Shown: positions 17,806 through 26,400 of the stretch, in pieces
Numbering within the stretch: position 1 is the first letter of the stretch
Layout: each line of letters begins with the position of its first letter
Assembly (NCBI RefSeq): GCF_013403245.1
Contig: NZ_JACBNQ010000001.1
Coordinates: 248,001 to 312,000, forward strand
Reading direction: 5' to 3'
DNA from: Sedimentibacter hydroxybenzoicus DSM 7310
GTDB lineage: Bacteria; Bacillota; Clostridia; Tissierellales; Sedimentibacteraceae
Length of the DNA: 64,000 nucleotides
Notes under the pieces: generated by a model
Told to the model about the DNA's origin: nothing
The model's database searches: none
Seen by the model: only the letters and a program-made list of their open reading frames with translations
Translations under genes and position numbers: made by a program

Positions 17806-17850
17806 TTGACACATTGTATACAATTTAGTATAATTTGTATACAATGTGTC
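17806..17850 (+). promoter_or_regulatory. consensus promoter with paired TTGTATACAA operators, second TRAP operon
   Basis: A perfect consensus promoter TTGACA (17806-17811), 17 bases, TATAAT (17829-17834) is interleaved with a 16-bp-arm inverted repeat (17808-17823 and 17835-17850). Each arm contains TTGTATACAA, one inside the spacer and one just after the -10 box. Binding of a repressor dimer pair here would block polymerase directly. About 160 bases of leader follow before dctP2. Confidence 0.85.
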
Positions 17851-17904
17851 ATGAAAAAAATATGTTACACAGCATTAATACTTAACTTGTTACAGGAGGT
17901 GATT

Positions 17905-17949
17905 ATGGTTAAAAAGCTTGATGTTAACAGTGGTCTTCACATGAATTAA
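17905..17949 (+). pseudogene. 14-codon remnant of the SDR C-terminus
   Basis: A mini-ORF with a near-perfect ribosome site (ACAGGAGGTGATT) reads MVKKLDVNSGLHMN. Its last ten codons match the end of the SDR at 2214-2945 (LDVNGGLHMN). It is the left edge of the duplicated TRAP segment, fused to new upstream DNA. The strong ribosome site might keep it translated as a short leader. Confidence 0.75.
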
Positions 17950-18015
17950 TATCAATTTTTAAGAAAAAACGTTAAGTATTAAAAAGAGGAAAGAGGACAG
18001 AAAAAGGAGATTAAA

Positions 18016-19026
18016 ATGAAAAAGAAATTAGCATTAATTTTAGTTATTGCTTTATGTTTAGGTTTATTTGTTGGTTGTTCAAGTAAAGGTGCGAATGCTC
18101 CTAAAGAAGAAGTTTTAGAAATTAAGGTAGGTCATGGTGTTGCTGAAACTACAGCGATGCATCAAGGTTGGTTAAAATTTAAAGAGCTTGTTGAACAAAA
18201 ATCTGACGGAAAGATAATAGTAAAGATATTCCCTAATCAGCAATTAGGCGGAGACAGAGAACTTGTTGAAGCTGTTCAATTAGGCAATGTTACTATGACC
18301 AGTCCTTCTACAGCTCCTTTAGCAGCTTTTGACCCTGCATTTTTTGTATTAGATATTCCTTTCTTGTTTTCAGACAGAGATATGGTTTATGAGGTGCTTG
18401 ACAGTCAAGTTGGACAAAGCTTGCTAGATACTTTAAAAGAATACAATATAAAAGGTCTTGGTTATTGGGAAAATGGATTCAGAAACTTTACAAACAGTAA
18501 GCTTCCTGTAAGATCACCACAAGAATTATCAGGTATAAAAGTCAGAACAATGGAAAATGAAATACATATGAAAGCATGGTCGTTACTGGGTGCTAACCCT
18601 ACTCCTATGGCTTTCGGAGAACTTTATACAGCGCTTCAGCAAAAAACAGTTGATGCACAGGAAAATCCGTTTGAATTAATTTATGCAACAAAATTCCAGG
18701 AAGTACAAAAATATATTACTAAAACTCAACACATATATTCAGCGTATATTCCCCTTATGAATAATGAATTTTTCAACAATTTATCTACGGAATATCAAGA
18801 AATCATAATGGATTCAATTAAAGAAGCAACAGCAGAACAAAGACAAATAGCAGGTAAAAATGATGTAGAATTTGAAGAAAAAATGAGAAGCACTAATGAA
18901 GTTATAGATTTATCCAGTGATGAGAAACAAGCTTTCAGAAATGAAATGGCACCTGTTCTTGATTTGGTTAAAACAAAAGCAGGAGAAGATATGGTTAGTG
19001 CTTTCACCGAGGCTACAGGTTATTAA
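18016..19026 (+). CDS. dctP: TRAP transporter solute-binding lipoprotein DctP, copy 2
   Basis: This 336-residue lipoprotein (lipobox LFVGC, Cys21) is about 96 percent identical to DctP1. Differences cluster in the signal peptide, around residues 42-48 and 67-68, and at a few later points such as GES to GQS, KFHE to KFQE and LSSEYQQ to LSTEYQE. It is expressed from its own operator-bearing promoter. Because the membrane subunits are identical between copies, either DctP could serve either DctQM. Changes in the first mature segment could tune ligand choice or simply be drift. Confidence 0.93.
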   Translation: MKKKLALILVIALCLGLFVGCSSKGANAPKEEVLEIKVGHGVAETTAMHQGWLKFKELVEQKSDGKIIVKIFPNQQLGGDRELVEAVQLGNVTMTSPSTAPLAAFDPAFFVLDIPFLFSDRDMVYEVLDSQVGQSLLDTLKEYNIKGLGYWENGFRNFTNSKLPVRSPQELSGIKVRTMENEIHMKAWSLLGANPTPMAFGELYTALQQKTVDAQENPFELIYATKFQEVQKYITKTQHIYSAYIPLMNNEFFNNLSTEYQEIIMDSIKEATAEQRQIAGKNDVEFEEKMRSTNEVIDLSSDEKQAFRNEMAPVLDLVKTKAGEDMVSAFTEATGY

Positions 19027-19047
19027 GTGGGGGTTTACCCCACTTAA
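19023..19047 (+). promoter_or_regulatory. intercistronic hairpin between dctP2 and dctQ2
   Basis: TTAAGTGGGG/CCCCACTTAA stem overlapping the dctP2 stop codon, identical to the element at 4015-4039. Confidence 0.7.
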
Positions 19048-19071
19048 AACATAGAGAAGGAGTTACACTGT

Positions 19072-19569
19072 ATGAAAATACTAAAATTTATAGATGATAA
19101 TTTAGAAAAAATTATTTTAGTTATTTTGCTGGGTGCATCAAGTGTCATTATCGGTTTACAAGTATTTATGAGATACGTATTGCAATCATCATTATCATGG
19201 TCAGAGGAAATTGCAAGGTATATGTTTGTATGGTTAACGTATATAGGTATCAGTTATGGAGTAAAAGCCGACAGGCATATAAAGGTTGATGCAGCAATGT
19301 ATATGTTTCCTAAAAAGATGAGAAAATACATATCTTTAATTGGTGATATTTTATTTTTAGCTTTCGCAGTAATAATTGTGGTTACCTCATATGGAGTAAG
19401 CGGTAAGATTATTATGAGCGGACAAACTTCTCCGGCTGTAGGTTTACCTATGGGTCTTGTATATTTAGCACCATTTGTAGGATTTGCAATGGTTAGCTTA
19501 AGATTAGTACAGAATATCATTAAACATATCAATTTATTGAAAGGAGAAGATATTCAATGTCATCATTAA
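19072..19569 (+). CDS. dctQ: TRAP transporter small membrane subunit DctQ, copy 2
   Basis: This 165-residue, four-helix subunit is identical in protein sequence to DctQ1. It overlaps dctM2 by 13 bases. It serves with DctM2 in sodium-coupled uptake of the ligand bound by DctP. Confidence 0.93.
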   Translation: MKILKFIDDNLEKIILVILLGASSVIIGLQVFMRYVLQSSLSWSEEIARYMFVWLTYIGISYGVKADRHIKVDAAMYMFPKKMRKYISLIGDILFLAFAVIIVVTSYGVSGKIIMSGQTSPAVGLPMGLVYLAPFVGFAMVSLRLVQNIIKHINLLKGEDIQCHH

Positions 19570-20840
19570 TTCTTTTTGGTTCGTTCGTTATATTTCTTAT
19601 TTTAAATACACCGGTGGGAATAGCTTTAGGGATTGCTTCAATATGCACCATACTTTACAGCGGTGACTTGTTAGTTTCTTATCTTTCCCAGAGCTTAGTT
19701 ACAGCAACAGATTCCTTTCCGTTAATGGCGATACCCTTTTTTATCTTAGCAGGAGATTTAATGGGTAAGGGGGGAATTTCAAAACGATTAATTGATGTTG
19801 CCAGTGTTTTCGTCGGAAGGTATACAGGCGGATTAGCAATAGTGACAATAATCGTATGTATGTTCTTTGCGGCTATTTCAGGCTCAGGTCCTGCAACTGT
19901 GGCGGCAATAGGCGGCATTATGATACCTGCTATGATTAATAAGGGATATGATAAAAACTTTTCAAGCGGATTGAATGCTACGGCAGGAAGTATAGGAGTT
20001 ATTATACCCCCTAGTATACCGATGGTAATGTATGGAGTATCTACAAGCGTGTCAATAAGCACGATGTTTCTTGCCGGTTTTGTTCCGGGAGCTTTAATAG
20101 GTACAATTCTTATAGCCTACAGTTATATTACATCAAAAAAGATGGGATATAAAGGAGATCAGGTTATATACAGTGCAAGAGAAAAATGGAATGCAGTTTA
20201 CGAAGCAAAGTGGTCATTGTTAGTTCCTGTCATAATATTAGGAGGAATATACGGTGGGATATTTACTCCGACGGAGGCAGCAGCAGTAGCGGTAATATAT
20301 GGTTTTGTTGTGGGAGTATTCGTACATAAAGATCTTAAGCTGTCAGAATTGCCTGAAGTTATAGCCAGTTCAGCTTTAACGACTGCAACGGTTATGATAA
20401 TAGTGGGAACAGCAACAACCTTCGGGAGAATATTAACACTTGAGCAAATTCCTATTATGATAGCAAATGCTATTTCTTCGTTCTCAAGCAATCCATATGT
20501 AGTACTGTTTCTGATAAACATATTACTTTTATTTGTAGGATGTTTTATGGATACGACTGCTGCAATTATTATACTATCACCGATATTGCTTCCTGTAGCT
20601 TTAGCTATCGGAGTTGATCCAATACATTTTGGTATAATAATGGTTACAAATCTTGCAATAGGATTTATTACCCCTCCATTGGGAGTTAACTTATTTGTTG
20701 CATGCGGAGTTGCAAAGTCACCATTAGAGGATGTAGTAAAAGGCGTAATACCATTTTTCATCTGTATGCTTGTGGCATTAGCATTAATAACGGTTTTCCC
20801 TGAAATTTCTCTGACTTTACCGAGACTGTACGGTAAATAG
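19557..20840 (+). CDS. dctM: TRAP transporter large permease DctM, copy 2
   Basis: This 427-residue permease is identical to DctM1. The sequence identity with copy 1 ends ten bases after the stop codon; beyond that the context changes from the alcohol dehydrogenase to a LarA-superfamily gene 53 bases downstream. Confidence 0.94.
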   Translation: MSSLILFGSFVIFLILNTPVGIALGIASICTILYSGDLLVSYLSQSLVTATDSFPLMAIPFFILAGDLMGKGGISKRLIDVASVFVGRYTGGLAIVTIIVCMFFAAISGSGPATVAAIGGIMIPAMINKGYDKNFSSGLNATAGSIGVIIPPSIPMVMYGVSTSVSISTMFLAGFVPGALIGTILIAYSYITSKKMGYKGDQVIYSAREKWNAVYEAKWSLLVPVIILGGIYGGIFTPTEAAAVAVIYGFVVGVFVHKDLKLSELPEVIASSALTTATVMIIVGTATTFGRILTLEQIPIMIANAISSFSSNPYVVLFLINILLLFVGCFMDTTAAIIILSPILLPVALAIGVDPIHFGIIMVTNLAIGFITPPLGVNLFVACGVAKSPLEDVVKGVIPFFICMLVALALITVFPEISLTLPRLYGK

Positions 20841-20893
20841 TTTAGTTTTTTTAGAAATATATGTATTAATAAAAATAAAGAAGGTGTTATACA

Positions 20894-22162
20894 ATGGATG
20901 TTATAGGAAGCATGCTTGATAATATTGAAGTTCCTAAATTTGCTCGCATTAAACAATTTTTTGATACAACTAAGATTGATGATGTTGAGAAACATATTAA
21001 CTTACAATTTCAAAGAGAAGACATAAAAAGAACGATAAAAGCAAATCAAACAATAGGTATAACCGTTGGCAGCCGAGGTCTTGCAAATCTCAAAGATATA
21101 GTGAAATTTTTATGCAGTAATATCAAAGATTTAGGTGCCACTCCAATTATACTTCCAAGTATGGGAAGCCATGGAGGTGCAATTGCAGAAGGACAGGCAG
21201 ATTTTATCAGAGGGCTGGGTATCACAGAAGAATACGTAGGAGCAGAAATAAAATCCAGCATGGAAGTTATTAACCTTGGAACTACTGAAACAGGTTTGGA
21301 GGTATATTATGATAAGATTGCCAGTGAACTTGATGGAGTTATAGTTTTAGGAAGAATAAAAGCACATACGGATATAGACGGAGAAATAGAAAGTGGTCTT
21401 CATAAAATGATAGCTGTAGGCTTGGGAAACCATCTGGGAGCACAGGTAGTACATGCTTTGGGGCTGGGAAAAGCGGCACCCAGAATAATATCTGTCGCAA
21501 GACATGCATTGAAACATGGAAATATAATATTTGGTGTAGGTCTTTTAGAGAATGCATATGACGAAACCAGTCATATTGAATTTATACCAACAGCAAAAAT
21601 TGCTGAATCCGAAGCTGAATTATTAATAAAATCCAAGAAACAGCTTCCTAAGTTTCTTTTTAACGATATTGATGTTTTAATTGTTGATGAAATAGGAAAA
21701 AACATAAGCGGTAACGGTATGGATCCAAACATAATAGGCAGGGGAATGATTGGTTACAAAAATAAAGAAATAAGAATTAATAAAATTGTTACCCTGGATA
21801 CAACGAAGGAATCAGGATCAAATGCTTTTGGTGTAGGACTTTCAGACGTAACTACAAAAAGAATTTTCGATAAGTTAAAGACAGATGCAATGTATGCAAA
21901 TGCTGTAACTGCTATAGCTATAATAGGTGCGAGAATTCCGATTGCTATGAGCAGCGATAAACGTGCAATACAGCTGGCTATCAGAGCAGTGTGTTCCGAA
22001 GAACCTGAAAACTTAAGAATTGTGAGAATTAAAGATACATTAAGCATGAGCGAAATGTTTGTTTCCGAGAGCTTGCTGAATGAAGTAAAGAACAATGAAA
22101 AAATAGAAATATTAAGTGATCTTGAATCTTTTGAATTTGATGAACAAGGAAACTTATTTTAA
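20894..22162 (+). CDS. LarA-superfamily (DUF2088) nickel-pincer isomerase, divergent
   Basis: This 422-residue protein carries the LarA-like signature GSHGGAIAEGQ (91-101, His93) and a second metal/cofactor region, GRIKAHTDIDGEIESGLHK (153-171; His158, His170, Lys171) with GNHLGA (His180). It is distant from the canonical LarA at 16489. The likely role is epimerisation or isomerisation of a hydroxy acid with the same nickel cofactor. It lies between dctM2 and a zinc alcohol dehydrogenase, in one operon, so it should act on the substrate of TRAP-2. AGAAGG precedes the ATG. Exact substrate unknown. Confidence 0.78.
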   Translation: MDVIGSMLDNIEVPKFARIKQFFDTTKIDDVEKHINLQFQREDIKRTIKANQTIGITVGSRGLANLKDIVKFLCSNIKDLGATPIILPSMGSHGGAIAEGQADFIRGLGITEEYVGAEIKSSMEVINLGTTETGLEVYYDKIASELDGVIVLGRIKAHTDIDGEIESGLHKMIAVGLGNHLGAQVVHALGLGKAAPRIISVARHALKHGNIIFGVGLLENAYDETSHIEFIPTAKIAESEAELLIKSKKQLPKFLFNDIDVLIVDEIGKNISGNGMDPNIIGRGMIGYKNKEIRINKIVTLDTTKESGSNAFGVGLSDVTTKRIFDKLKTDAMYANAVTAIAIIGARIPIAMSSDKRAIQLAIRAVCSEEPENLRIVRIKDTLSMSEMFVSESLLNEVKNNEKIEILSDLESFEFDEQGNLF

Positions 22163-22201
22163 GCAAAAATTAATTAATACATGACTAAGGGGGCGAGATA
22201 A

Positions 22202-23224
22202 ATGAAAGCTGTGATATATGAAGGACCTAATGTTCTGACTTATAAGGATGTAGATGATGTATCGCCAAAATATAATGAAGTAAAAATAAAGATTAGAGCA
22301 TGTGGTATTTGCGGAAGCGATATACATGGATATTTAGGGATTACAGGCAGAAGAATTCCGCCTGTAATTATGGGACATGAATTTGCCGGTGAAATAATAC
22401 AGCTTGGAGAAGGTGTAAACGACCTCAAAACAGGTGATAGAGTAGCAGTTTACCCTTTGGATTTTTGTGGTGAATGTGAAATGTGCAAAAAGAGAGATAT
22501 GCATTTGTGCCTTAACAAAAGGGCATTTGGCGTTTTAGATGTTGACGGTGCCTTTGCTGAGTATATTTGTGTACCATCTAAAGTATGTTTTAAGCTTAAT
22601 GATAATATTTCATATAAGGTAGGAAGCCTTATGGAGCCGTTGGCAGTTTCCTACAGGGCGGTAAGGCATCTTGGAGATTTAAGCGGAAAAGATGTTCTTA
22701 TAATAGGTGCAGGGACAATCGGGTTACTGGCTTTAGCTTGTGTAAAAATGCAAAATCCAAATAGAATCTTTGTTTCTGACTTGAGTGATTATCGGTTAAA
22801 AATTGCAAAACAGATGGGTGCAGATATTGTTATTAACTCTGCTGCAGACAATTTGCAAGAAATTATTATGGCTGCAACTAATAATAAGGGTGTCGAATCA
22901 GTAGCGGAAGCTGTCGGAATTACCGAAACCGTAAAACAAGGGATAGATGCAATGGCGTTTGGAGGCACGGCTGTCTGGATTGGAATCAGCTCTAAGCATA
23001 TAGATTTAGAAATGCAGCAAGTCGTAACAAGAGAACTAAAAGTTAAAGGTTCATTTTTATACGGATATGATGAATTTAAAGAAGTAGTTGGATATCTTAA
23101 CGATGGATTATTGAATGTAGAGCCTATTCTAAGTAAGGAAATTGCATTGAGAGACTTACCGGAAACCATGGCAAACCTAGCTGTAAACCCTGGCAACCTG
23201 ATAAAAGTAACGGTAGTAAATTAA
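22202..23224 (+). CDS. zinc-dependent medium-chain alcohol dehydrogenase
   Basis: This 340-residue MDR enzyme has zinc ligands in CGSDIHG (37-43 region), GHEFAGE and a structural zinc loop CGECEMCKKRDMHLC; the NAD motif GAGTIGLLA lies near 168. It is related to, but clearly different from, the enzyme at 5867-6901. As the last gene of the TRAP-2 operon it probably oxidises the product of the neighbouring isomerase. Ribosome site is AAGGGGGCG. It is followed by a 272-base regulatory gap. Confidence 0.88.
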   Translation: MKAVIYEGPNVLTYKDVDDVSPKYNEVKIKIRACGICGSDIHGYLGITGRRIPPVIMGHEFAGEIIQLGEGVNDLKTGDRVAVYPLDFCGECEMCKKRDMHLCLNKRAFGVLDVDGAFAEYICVPSKVCFKLNDNISYKVGSLMEPLAVSYRAVRHLGDLSGKDVLIIGAGTIGLLALACVKMQNPNRIFVSDLSDYRLKIAKQMGADIVINSAADNLQEIIMAATNNKGVESVAEAVGITETVKQGIDAMAFGGTAVWIGISSKHIDLEMQQVVTRELKVKGSFLYGYDEFKEVVGYLNDGLLNVEPILSKEIALRDLPETMANLAVNPGNLIKVTVVN

Positions 23225-23292
23225 TCTTTTAGCAAGACTTGTACAAGGTAATAGATGTTCGGTTTAAATCTTTATTCACAAAGGTAAATATC

Positions 23293-23330
23293 TTGACAAA
23301 TTGTATACAATTTTATATAATTATATACAA
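23293..23330 (+). promoter_or_regulatory. consensus promoter with TTGTATACAA operator, third TRAP operon
   Basis: TTGACA (23293-23298), 17 bases, TATAAT (23316-23321). A perfect TTGTATACAA (23301-23310) sits in the spacer, and the one-mismatch copy TTATATACAA (23321-23330) overlaps the end of the -10 box. The layout matches that at 17806-17850. A further 166 bases without a gene separate it from dctP3. Confidence 0.85.
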
Positions 23331-23496
23331 TTAAGAGTGAAATCAATCAATCAAAACAAGGCGTATATGGTTCATGCGTTGAATTATACGATAAATTATT
23401 GAATTTGCTAAAAGGAGGAGAAAGTGTAAAATTCGATTTGATATATTTTCTGTAATTAAAGCATTTATAACAAATAATTTAAAATGGGAGATTAGT

Positions 23497-24492
23497 ATGA
23501 AAAAGATTTTAAGTATTTTAATGGCAATAATGTTAGTCGCAACAATGCTTACAGGTTGTGGTGGATCAAAAGATGAGTATACAATTAAAGTAGCTAGCAT
23601 ATTAGCTGATAACGATCCCGAAACATTAGGTTTAAAAAAGTTTAAAGAACTGGTTGAAAGCAGATCAGACGGAAAAATAGTTGTAGAATTATATCCGAAC
23701 GCTCAATTAGGTTCTGCCGATACATATTTAGATACGTTAAGACAGGGTACTATTCAAATGGCTTCACCCGGAAGTGTTATGGCTCAGCTTCAACGCCTTG
23801 TAGGTGCGCCTGAAATGCCATTTTTATTTAGAGATTGGGATCATGCAAAGGCTGTATTAACGGATGAAAAAATGACAGATGTTCTTACTGAAGGAATGAT
23901 AGAAAATTTAGGTATAAGAACTCTTGGGTTTGCACCAAGAAGCTTCAGGGTTATATCTTCAAATAAAGAACTTAATAATATGAATGATTTAAAGGGATTG
24001 CGTATAAGAGTACCAAATATTCCATTTTATATTAAACTTGCAGAAGCAATTGGTACGAGCCCTGTAGCTCTTCCATTAACTGAGTTATTTAGTTCTCTGG
24101 AACAAGGTGTAGTTGAAGCTCAAGAAAATCCATATGCGACAATAGAAACAAGTAAATACTATGAAATTCAGGATTATATTCTTGAAACCAACCATATATT
24201 TACAACACATGGTTGGTACATGAATGAAAAATTCTTCCAAAGCTTACCTCAAGAATTACAGGAAGTAGTAATTAATGCAGCTAATGAAGCAATTTCATAC
24301 ACATTTGACATTAATATAGAGCAAGAAAACAATTCAGTTCAGATACTTAAAGATGCGGGAATAAAGATTGTAGTACCTGATGAAGCTTTTAAATCACAAC
24401 TTGTTGAAGCTGCTGAACCTTCAAGAGAGTTTTTCTATAATGAATATCCGGGAAGTAAGGAATGGGCAGAAATGGTTGAAGCTGTAAAATAA
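23497..24492 (+). CDS. dctP: TRAP transporter solute-binding lipoprotein DctP3
   Basis: This 331-residue binding protein has a lipoprotein signal (lipobox MLTGC, Cys21) and DctP-family landmarks such as VELYPNAQLGSADTYLD and the GLRIRVPN ligand-binding arginine region. It is only distantly related to DctP1/2, so it should recognise another ligand. It is the first gene of an operon that also carries the five unassigned genes 26401-29374; their product or substrate is probably what this transporter imports. Confidence 0.92.
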   Translation: MKKILSILMAIMLVATMLTGCGGSKDEYTIKVASILADNDPETLGLKKFKELVESRSDGKIVVELYPNAQLGSADTYLDTLRQGTIQMASPGSVMAQLQRLVGAPEMPFLFRDWDHAKAVLTDEKMTDVLTEGMIENLGIRTLGFAPRSFRVISSNKELNNMNDLKGLRIRVPNIPFYIKLAEAIGTSPVALPLTELFSSLEQGVVEAQENPYATIETSKYYEIQDYILETNHIFTTHGWYMNEKFFQSLPQELQEVVINAANEAISYTFDINIEQENNSVQILKDAGIKIVVPDEAFKSQLVEAAEPSREFFYNEYPGSKEWAEMVEAVK

Positions 24493-24504
24493 AATCTTTT
24501 AATC

Positions 24505-24544
24505 TTGGTATAAAGTTATTTAATATTAGATGACTTTATACCAA
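24505..24544 (+). promoter_or_regulatory. intercistronic hairpin between dctP3 and dctQ3
   Basis: A perfect 12-bp inverted repeat (TTGGTATAAAGT with ACTTTATACCAA) with a 16-base loop follows the dctP3 stop codon. There is no T run. It is likely an mRNA-stabilising or attenuating element that raises the DctP:DctQM ratio, unrelated in sequence to the hairpins of copies 1 and 2. Confidence 0.65.
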
Positions 24545-24583
24545 ATTCTTGATAATAAGTTTATACAAGGAGGAAATTGAACT

Positions 24584-25069
24584 TTGGTAAAGGATAAAGA
24601 GAAAAAGAGTACAATTATTAAAATATTTCAAGGCTCTATGATTTTGTTTTTGTCAGCAATGGTAGTATTGGTTTTTATAAATGCCATTATGCGCTATGTA
24701 TTTAAAGCTACAATTCCGGTATCAGAAGAATATGCAAGATTCTTTTTTATGTGGACTGTATTTTTTGGCGTAATAGCCGCTTTTCAGGACAAAGCTCATG
24801 TATCAGTAACCATTTTAACTGATAATCTAAAGGGCAAAGCTAAAATAGCAGTTTATGTTTTAGCACAATTAATAGTTTTAATAACAATGATTTTATTAAT
24901 AATCGGCGGAGTTAAATATACACTTTCCGCTTCTACTTATAAATCGGTAGCAACGGGTATTAATTTTGGAATTATAGTAAGTGGGTTTTTAATAATGATT
25001 ATCGGTTCAACTATAGTGATTATGCAAGATTTTGTTAAAAATTTAAAAGATATGAGAAAGGGGGAATAA
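24584..25069 (+). CDS. dctQ: TRAP transporter small membrane subunit DctQ3
   Basis: This 161-residue protein has four hydrophobic helices and the DctQ motif PVSEEYARFFFMW (near 45-57) followed by AFQDKAHVSV. TTG start at 24584 after AAGGAGG. It is separated from dctM3 by three bases. Confidence 0.9.
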   Translation: MVKDKEKKSTIIKIFQGSMILFLSAMVVLVFINAIMRYVFKATIPVSEEYARFFFMWTVFFGVIAAFQDKAHVSVTILTDNLKGKAKIAVYVLAQLIVLITMILLIIGGVKYTLSASTYKSVATGINFGIIVSGFLIMIIGSTIVIMQDFVKNLKDMRKGE

Positions 25070-25072
25070 TTA

Positions 25073-26356
25073 ATGGCATTAGGTGCTTTTTTAGTATCTT
25101 TATTTGGGTTTATGTCTTTGGGCATTCCTATAGCTTTGGTTTTAGTTATATGCTCAATTGTTTTAATGGTTTTGGTAGGACAGTTCGACCTTCTGTCAAT
25201 TGCTCAAGCAATGGTTTCTGGCACAAACAGCTTCCCTTTAATGGCAATTCCCTTTTTTATGCTGGCAGGAGAGATTATGTCTCAAGGAGGATTATCAGCC
25301 AGAATTGTTAATGCATCTAATTTGGCGGTAGGTAGGTATAAGGGTGGATTAGGATATGTTGCTATATTAGCAAGCATTGTGTTCTCCGGGCTTTCAGGAA
25401 GTGCGGTAGCCGATGCGGCGGCGCTTGGCGGTATATTGATTCCCATGATGAGAGAAAATGGTTATAAAATTGACAGAGCGACAGCGTTTATTTGCGCGGG
25501 TGCAGTAATTGCTCCAATTATTCCACCGAGTATTCCGATGATAGTGTTGGGTACAGCTACTAATCTTTCAGTTACAAGGCTTTTTATGTCAGGATTAATT
25601 CCAGGTGCAATTCTGGGTCTTGCTTTGATGGTTGTTTGGTTTTTCGTCGTAAGGAAAGATGGTTATACAGATACAATGACTTTTACAAAAGAGGAAAGGA
25701 ATGCAATTCTTAAAGATTCTATGCCTGCTTTAATGATGCCTGTATTAATAGTCGGAGGTATTAGGTTTGGTATTTTTACACCTACTGAAGCCGGAGCTTT
25801 TGCAGTTGTATATTCGTTAATAGTATGCAAGTTTGTTTATAAAGAATTAGATTTTCATAAATTTGGAGATATATTTTCAGCAGCATCAAAAAGTACAGCA
25901 ACAGTAATGTTGATAGTGGCTGCAGCCAACGCAGTAGGCTTCTATATTACAATGGCTCAGGTGCCTGCTCAAATGGTTACAACGTTAATGCCGTTTATAG
26001 ACAAACCAATGCTATTACTATTAATTATTAATATGTTTTTATTTGTACTTGGCATGGTAATGGATTTAACTCCAAATATCTTAATATTTGGACCTGTTCT
26101 TTTCCCGGTTATACAACAGGCAGGCATTGATCCGTATTTCTTTGCTTTAATTATGTGCTTAAATCTCTGCATAGGTTTAATTACACCGCCGGTAGGTACA
26201 GTTTTATACGTTGGATGTGGTGTTTCAAAGATAGATATTGTCAGATTATCTAAAGCAATTATCCCATTCTTGATAGTGGAAATAGTTATATTGTTACTAT
26301 TAACTTTCTTCCCATCTTTAGTAATGGCACCGCTTAATCTGATAATGGGTTCTTAA
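25073..26356 (+). CDS. dctM: TRAP transporter large permease DctM3
   Basis: This 427-residue permease has the family landmarks FPLMAIPFFMLAGEIM, LSGSAVADAAALGG, IIPPSIPMIVLG and LITPPVGTVLYVGCG. It is the same length as DctM1/2 but of divergent sequence. The ATG follows GGGGGAATAATT. A 44-base gap leads to the first of the unassigned genes. Confidence 0.92.
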   Translation: MALGAFLVSLFGFMSLGIPIALVLVICSIVLMVLVGQFDLLSIAQAMVSGTNSFPLMAIPFFMLAGEIMSQGGLSARIVNASNLAVGRYKGGLGYVAILASIVFSGLSGSAVADAAALGGILIPMMRENGYKIDRATAFICAGAVIAPIIPPSIPMIVLGTATNLSVTRLFMSGLIPGAILGLALMVVWFFVVRKDGYTDTMTFTKEERNAILKDSMPALMMPVLIVGGIRFGIFTPTEAGAFAVVYSLIVCKFVYKELDFHKFGDIFSAASKSTATVMLIVAAANAVGFYITMAQVPAQMVTTLMPFIDKPMLLLLIINMFLFVLGMVMDLTPNILIFGPVLFPVIQQAGIDPYFFALIMCLNLCIGLITPPVGTVLYVGCGVSKIDIVRLSKAIIPFLIVEIVILLLLTFFPSLVMAPLNLIMGS

Positions 26357-26400
26357 AACAGAAAGTTATTATAATTAAATATAAACTAGGAGGTTGTATT

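Larger units (their letters stand above)
17917..20850 (+). repeat. long direct repeat, copy 2
   Basis: This is the second copy of the segment at 2913-5842, at an offset of 15,008 bases for the coding part. The dctQ and dctM portions appear identical at the base level. dctP differs by scattered substitutions, and the leader before dctP differs by several indels. Confidence 0.93.

Noticed and set aside
20198-20995. Long minus-strand open frame (265 codons) opposite dctM2
   Set aside because: It is antisense to a clear permease, has no ribosome site, and exists only because membrane-protein codons read open on the other strand.
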